Below the pieces are notes generated by a model. That model was given only the letters and a program-made list of their open reading frames with translations, was not told the DNA's origin and ran no database searches. The translations under genes were made by a program, and so were the position numbers. Shown one piece after another: positions 60,571 through 64,000 of a DNA stretch of 64,000 bases (positions are counted from its first letter, which is position 1; every line of letters begins with the position of its first letter). Source of the stretch: Epiperipatus broadwayi (lineage: Eukaryota > Onychophora > Udeonychophora > Euonychophora > Peripatidae). The DNA lies in assembly GCA_028023455.1 (NCBI GenBank), contig JAQFVV010012424.1, positions 726,001 to 790,000 of the forward strand, given 5' to 3'.

Positions 60571-62090
60571 TAAAGGTTTGCAAAATATAAATATTCTATT
60601 AGTTTATTAAGATATGGCTGTTGTATTGTAAGTTATATACAGAAATCAATCAACTCCTGATAATTTATACTTTAATATATATATAATTTAATAACTTTTT
60701 AATAGATGTAGTTGTTGAAATATTTTTAAAAGCATGGAAATTTCTGTTATTTTTATTTTAGAAAAATCATCAAATGTTATGAAAATTGTATACCATAAAA
60801 CTTTTTGCATTCAAAAGGGAATTCCTCTTCCAAATACAGTTCTAGTTCTTATATAGAGAAAGAATTCTTATATAAACATATATATATATTTAATGTACTA
60901 GTTTTGTCTGTATATAGGAATTAGAGCTGCATTTAGAAAAGGAATCCACTTTAAATGCAAAAAAAATATTTACATATACAATTTTCATTGGTCACTAAAT
61001 ATCTGCTCTAAAATCAAAATAACAAAAAAATTTACATTTTAAAAAATATTATTATATCTGTATTCATCTGTTTTTATGCAGTCAATGATAATTATTTTCT
61101 TTTTGTTTGGAATATATAATGATGTAGCTAACGTATTGAAGGATTCCTTATTTTAAACATATCATTTATCAAAATGCAGATGACATTTTCTGGTATTTTC
61201 ACAGATAACGCCTTGAAAATGAACACCTAAGTTTCTTTGAAACATTACTACATAAATAAAGCATCTATCAAAAAATAAAACAAAAAACAATGGAATTTGT
61301 TATATATTTCATAAAAATAAATAAACAGTCTTAGTTAGACTACTTAAAAGACATATTATCAAATAGAATATTTAAAAATACATTTAGAAAAATAATCTAA
61401 TTCTTTATCTTTTACTTCTATTAAAATACTTATTTTCTTTTAATTTAAATGTTTTTAATGTGATATATGCCTTATTTTGTACCAGACTCTATCAATGTAT
61501 ACATTCAAGTTTAAAAAGTATTTATTTGAGTCCGGTGAGAAGGAATGATTGTGTTTAAGCCGACTGCTGCTTTGATGCCCAAAAGTATTTTAATCTCATG
61601 AGATGTTTAAAAATTATCAAGAAAATATCAACAAAAAATAAATATAATCCAAAATTGGTTTTAATTATTATAAATTACTTTTATTCTTATTTTATTTTAA
61701 GAAGTCCTATTTCTGTGACAATTTGTTGCACCACTTATGAATCTTTTAAAACAAGAATTAATATTTAGACATTTTAATTAATTATTTATGTATTTTGTTT
61801 GAATTCCAGACTTTGGAAATAAATTTACTTAAATTTTTTGTTAACGTTGCATCAAAAAACAAAAATAAGAACAAGAAAATAAAAGTTTACAGAAAGAACG
61901 GGTAGAAAAATTTGCTTTTATTGACAATAATGGAATGTCATTGTGTCTTATTTTATTTGTAAAGTTACAATTGCAAGCTACAAAGTAAGCAATTGATGTT
62001 AACATTATGAAGTAAATCATGCCCCATTTTCCAACTCTACCACATAATTCACAATTGTGAGCAGAGAAATTGAAGTCATTGCACTCAACA
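60571..62090. other. No gene seen
   Basis: AT-rich, with TA runs. Nothing recognised. Confidence 0.45.
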
Positions 62091-62099
62091 AGGGCTCTT

Positions 62100-63630
62100 A
62101 TCTTCTTTGGGGCAGGAAGATGACAGAGTCAGCAAAGCTAGTTTTTTGGTAACTTATAAATGTTCCTATGGAGGAGGATTTATTAAAAGAAACTTGAAAG
62201 AAGTAGTTAAAGTTTTGGATCCAGATAATACAAAACTGTAAAAATTGATCGCACAAGTTCCTATGTCATGCCATATTAGTGAAATTAGTAAAAATGTTGA
62301 AAATAGTTTGATGTGTGATTTGAAAAAATTGTGCAACATTCAGTTTAGATCTTGAAGAGTCTACAAACATTCAGGATGTTCCACAATTAGCTGTTTTTGT
62401 CCACTATATATCTGCAGATGTAAATGTGAGTGAAAAAATAAATTTTAGACTACTAGCTCTTACCAAAACAACTCGCAATATCGATGTCAAAAATGTGCTT
62501 GATGAGGTAATGAACAGGTTTGAATTGTTGCATGATAAACTTGTAAATGTTGTATCTGACAGGGCCCTTGCAGTGATAGGGAAAACTGTCTTATTGGTCT
62601 TTTAAACAACGATCCTAAAATTCCATGTTTCACTGTGAGCATCTCACAGTGAAGTACTTAAAATATGAAAATGTGTAGAAGATTGTTTTGCAGATTGTGA
62701 ATTTAATTAGAACAAATGCTAAAACACACTGTCAATTTAAGAACTTTTTAGAAAAATTAAATGACAAAATAGATGAATTGCAAAGATCTCTCCTCAAAGT
62801 CAATTATAAGAAAGCTATCAACTTACATTTTGAGCCATTTTGTGGACCTCCTAAATCCTATCATAACATTTTTAAAAGAAAAAGGAAAAAAATACCCAAA
62901 ATTAGAAAATGAAGTAACAAATTGTCCATACAGTAATGGTGATCATGTAATGTTTATTTGTTCAATTAGAAACTGAAACTTGGCTTTCTGACTTAATGTT
63001 CCTTATAGACATTATGGAACACTTGCAAACACTTAATTTAACTTTATAAGGAAAGAGAAAAATGGTTAGTAATTTGTGACAAAGTGTATTTAGTTTTGAA
63101 GCCAAACTCCAGCTTTTTGTGCATGATCTTAAGACCAGAATATTTTATCATTTTCCATTAGTAAAAACAAATATAGTTAATATCAAAGAGGAAAAATTAA
63201 GCGATTATAAATAAAAATTGGGAGGATTGCAAGCGAATTTCAAATGTAGGTTTGAAGATTTGAAAAGTTTTACATCTACATTTGCATATTTTGTGAATTC
63301 ATTTATTTATATTATTGGAGCTGGATTTCCAGTTTCTGAAATAATACTCATCAAAAAAGTGATTGGAGTTATTAGAGATGAAAGAGGATTAGGAATTGCA
63401 AATGCATCACAAATCTAGTTCTCAAATTGAATTTTGGAAATTCATACCAGAATCAAAATATCTACACTTAAAAGGAAGCTGCTTGCCATCTAATTTCAAT
63501 TTTTGGTACAACATATTGCTATCTTCTACAATAAAGTTTATAAAGTTGAAATATCATTTATAGAATTGTTGCGAACAGCTTTAACAAATTATACATCAAA
63601 TTTCAAAGATTTAGCCAAAGGTCTTCATTA
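62100..63630 (+). pseudogene. hAT-type transposase (GTF2IRD2-like group), decayed
   Basis: Pieces in order: KMTESAKLVF, then FSLDLEESTNIQDVPQLAVF with the D/E region of the hAT RNase H-like fold, RLLALTKTTRNIDVKNVLDE, LLHDKLVNVVSDRA, then LQTLNLT and VSNL with VFSFEAKLQLFVHDLK, GGLQANFKCRFEDLKSF, and a C-terminal dimerisation-like stretch near 63500-63600. Frames change repeatedly and stops interrupt every block. A normal protein of this group is about 600 residues, so most of the length is represented. No terminal inverted repeats identified. Confidence 0.75.
62922..62966 (+). repeat. F1 scar inside hAT
   Basis: TGTCCATACAGTAATGGTGATC followed by ATGTAATGTTTATTTG joins the outer F1 arm to the F1 tail with nothing between, in the middle of the transposase reading. 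Confidence 0.55.
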
Positions 63631-64000
63631 AATGTTATACTTTTTACTAATGAATTTTTATTATTAAAATGTTGAAGTAATTATTTTATATTTTATTTCT
63701 TTCTCTTAATTATATTTTCTTATAGCAATTAAAACTTGTGTAGAATATGTCATCACATTAATTAAATTAAATAAAATTTGACTATATATTTATTTATTTT
63801 TGTGTACTTGATTAATATGGTGTGGCTCTTTATAATATATATATATAAAAACTGGCATGCGGTTCTCACTGACCTCATGTGTGCCCATCCCTAGTATAGA
63901 ATTTACTCTACCATACTGATACTTCATTGAAAAAGAATACATTAATTATCTTCTTTGAATCTTTGCAGCCATATTGCCCAATAATTACACAGTGAATTAA
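63631..64000. other. No gene seen
   Basis: AT-rich with a TA run at 63834-63847. Nothing recognised up to the window end. Confidence 0.45.

Noticed and set aside
58179-64000. Search for upstream hexosaminidase exons
   Set aside because: Only transposon remnants and AT-rich DNA seen; no signal-peptide exon identified.

Overview
This window is one large, AT-rich (roughly three quarters A+T by eye), transposon-filled locus of a multicellular animal. The only host gene I can support is a lysosomal beta-hexosaminidase (glycoside hydrolase family 20, HEXA/HEXB type) on the minus strand. Seven of its coding exons are seen (58066-58178, 38610-38720, 30158-30259, 26777-26885, 17134-17338, 4695-4781, 3586-3664), with GT-AG introns from about 1 kb to 19 kb and compatible phases at every junction. 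The signal peptide and first coding part must lie beyond 64000. The end of the catalytic domain and the stop codon must lie below base 1. Long introns, A+T richness and the mix of CR1-like, RTE-like, Jockey-like, Penelope-like, Gypsy, hAT and tRNA-derived SINE elements suggest an invertebrate (an arachnid, mollusc or cnidarian would all fit). I cannot name the species.

Layout. 1-3585: sequence beyond the last visible exon, with one SINE and a head-to-head pair of Penelope-like endonuclease ends. 4.8-17.1 kb intron: a nearly complete, dead CR1-like LINE (about 5550-10556; ORF1 with PHD-like finger, coiled coil and SGNH esterase motifs; ORF2 with APE endonuclease and reverse transcriptase) carrying a nested SINE, followed by several large foldback elements. 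17.3-26.8 kb: mostly featureless DNA, then a duplicated block at 23.7-25.1 kb. 26.9-30.2 kb: a 54-bp minisatellite. 30.3-38.6 kb and 38.7-58.1 kb: foldbacks, LINE 3' ends, an RTE-like remnant, a nested Gypsy wreck and a third SINE. 58.2-64 kb: a Jockey-like remnant and a decayed hAT transposase of the GTF2IRD2-like group.

The most unusual material is in the foldback repeats. Three sequence-unrelated families carry a hammerhead-ribozyme-like core (CTGANGA, a small hairpin, GAAA, a short near-palindromic helix III, then a cleavage triplet) with complementary helix I strands. The clearest are at 13892-13952 (+), its inverted twin at 13358-13417 (-), 24641-24683 (+), 45946-45986 (+) and 12061-12099 (-). 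One of these families (called F1 here, about a dozen copies) is flanked by 10-17 bp direct repeats, so it was retroposed rather than moved by cut-and-paste. At least five of the seven 3' fragments of the CR1-like LINE abut the same arm of an F1 copy. The octamer TCACATGA (either strand) recurs at the tails or ends of several foldbacks. Together these suggest a ribozyme-bearing, non-autonomous retroelement system, Penelope- or retrozyme-like, that interacts with the LINE. The assignment is inference from base pairing seen by eye and needs folding and cleavage tests.
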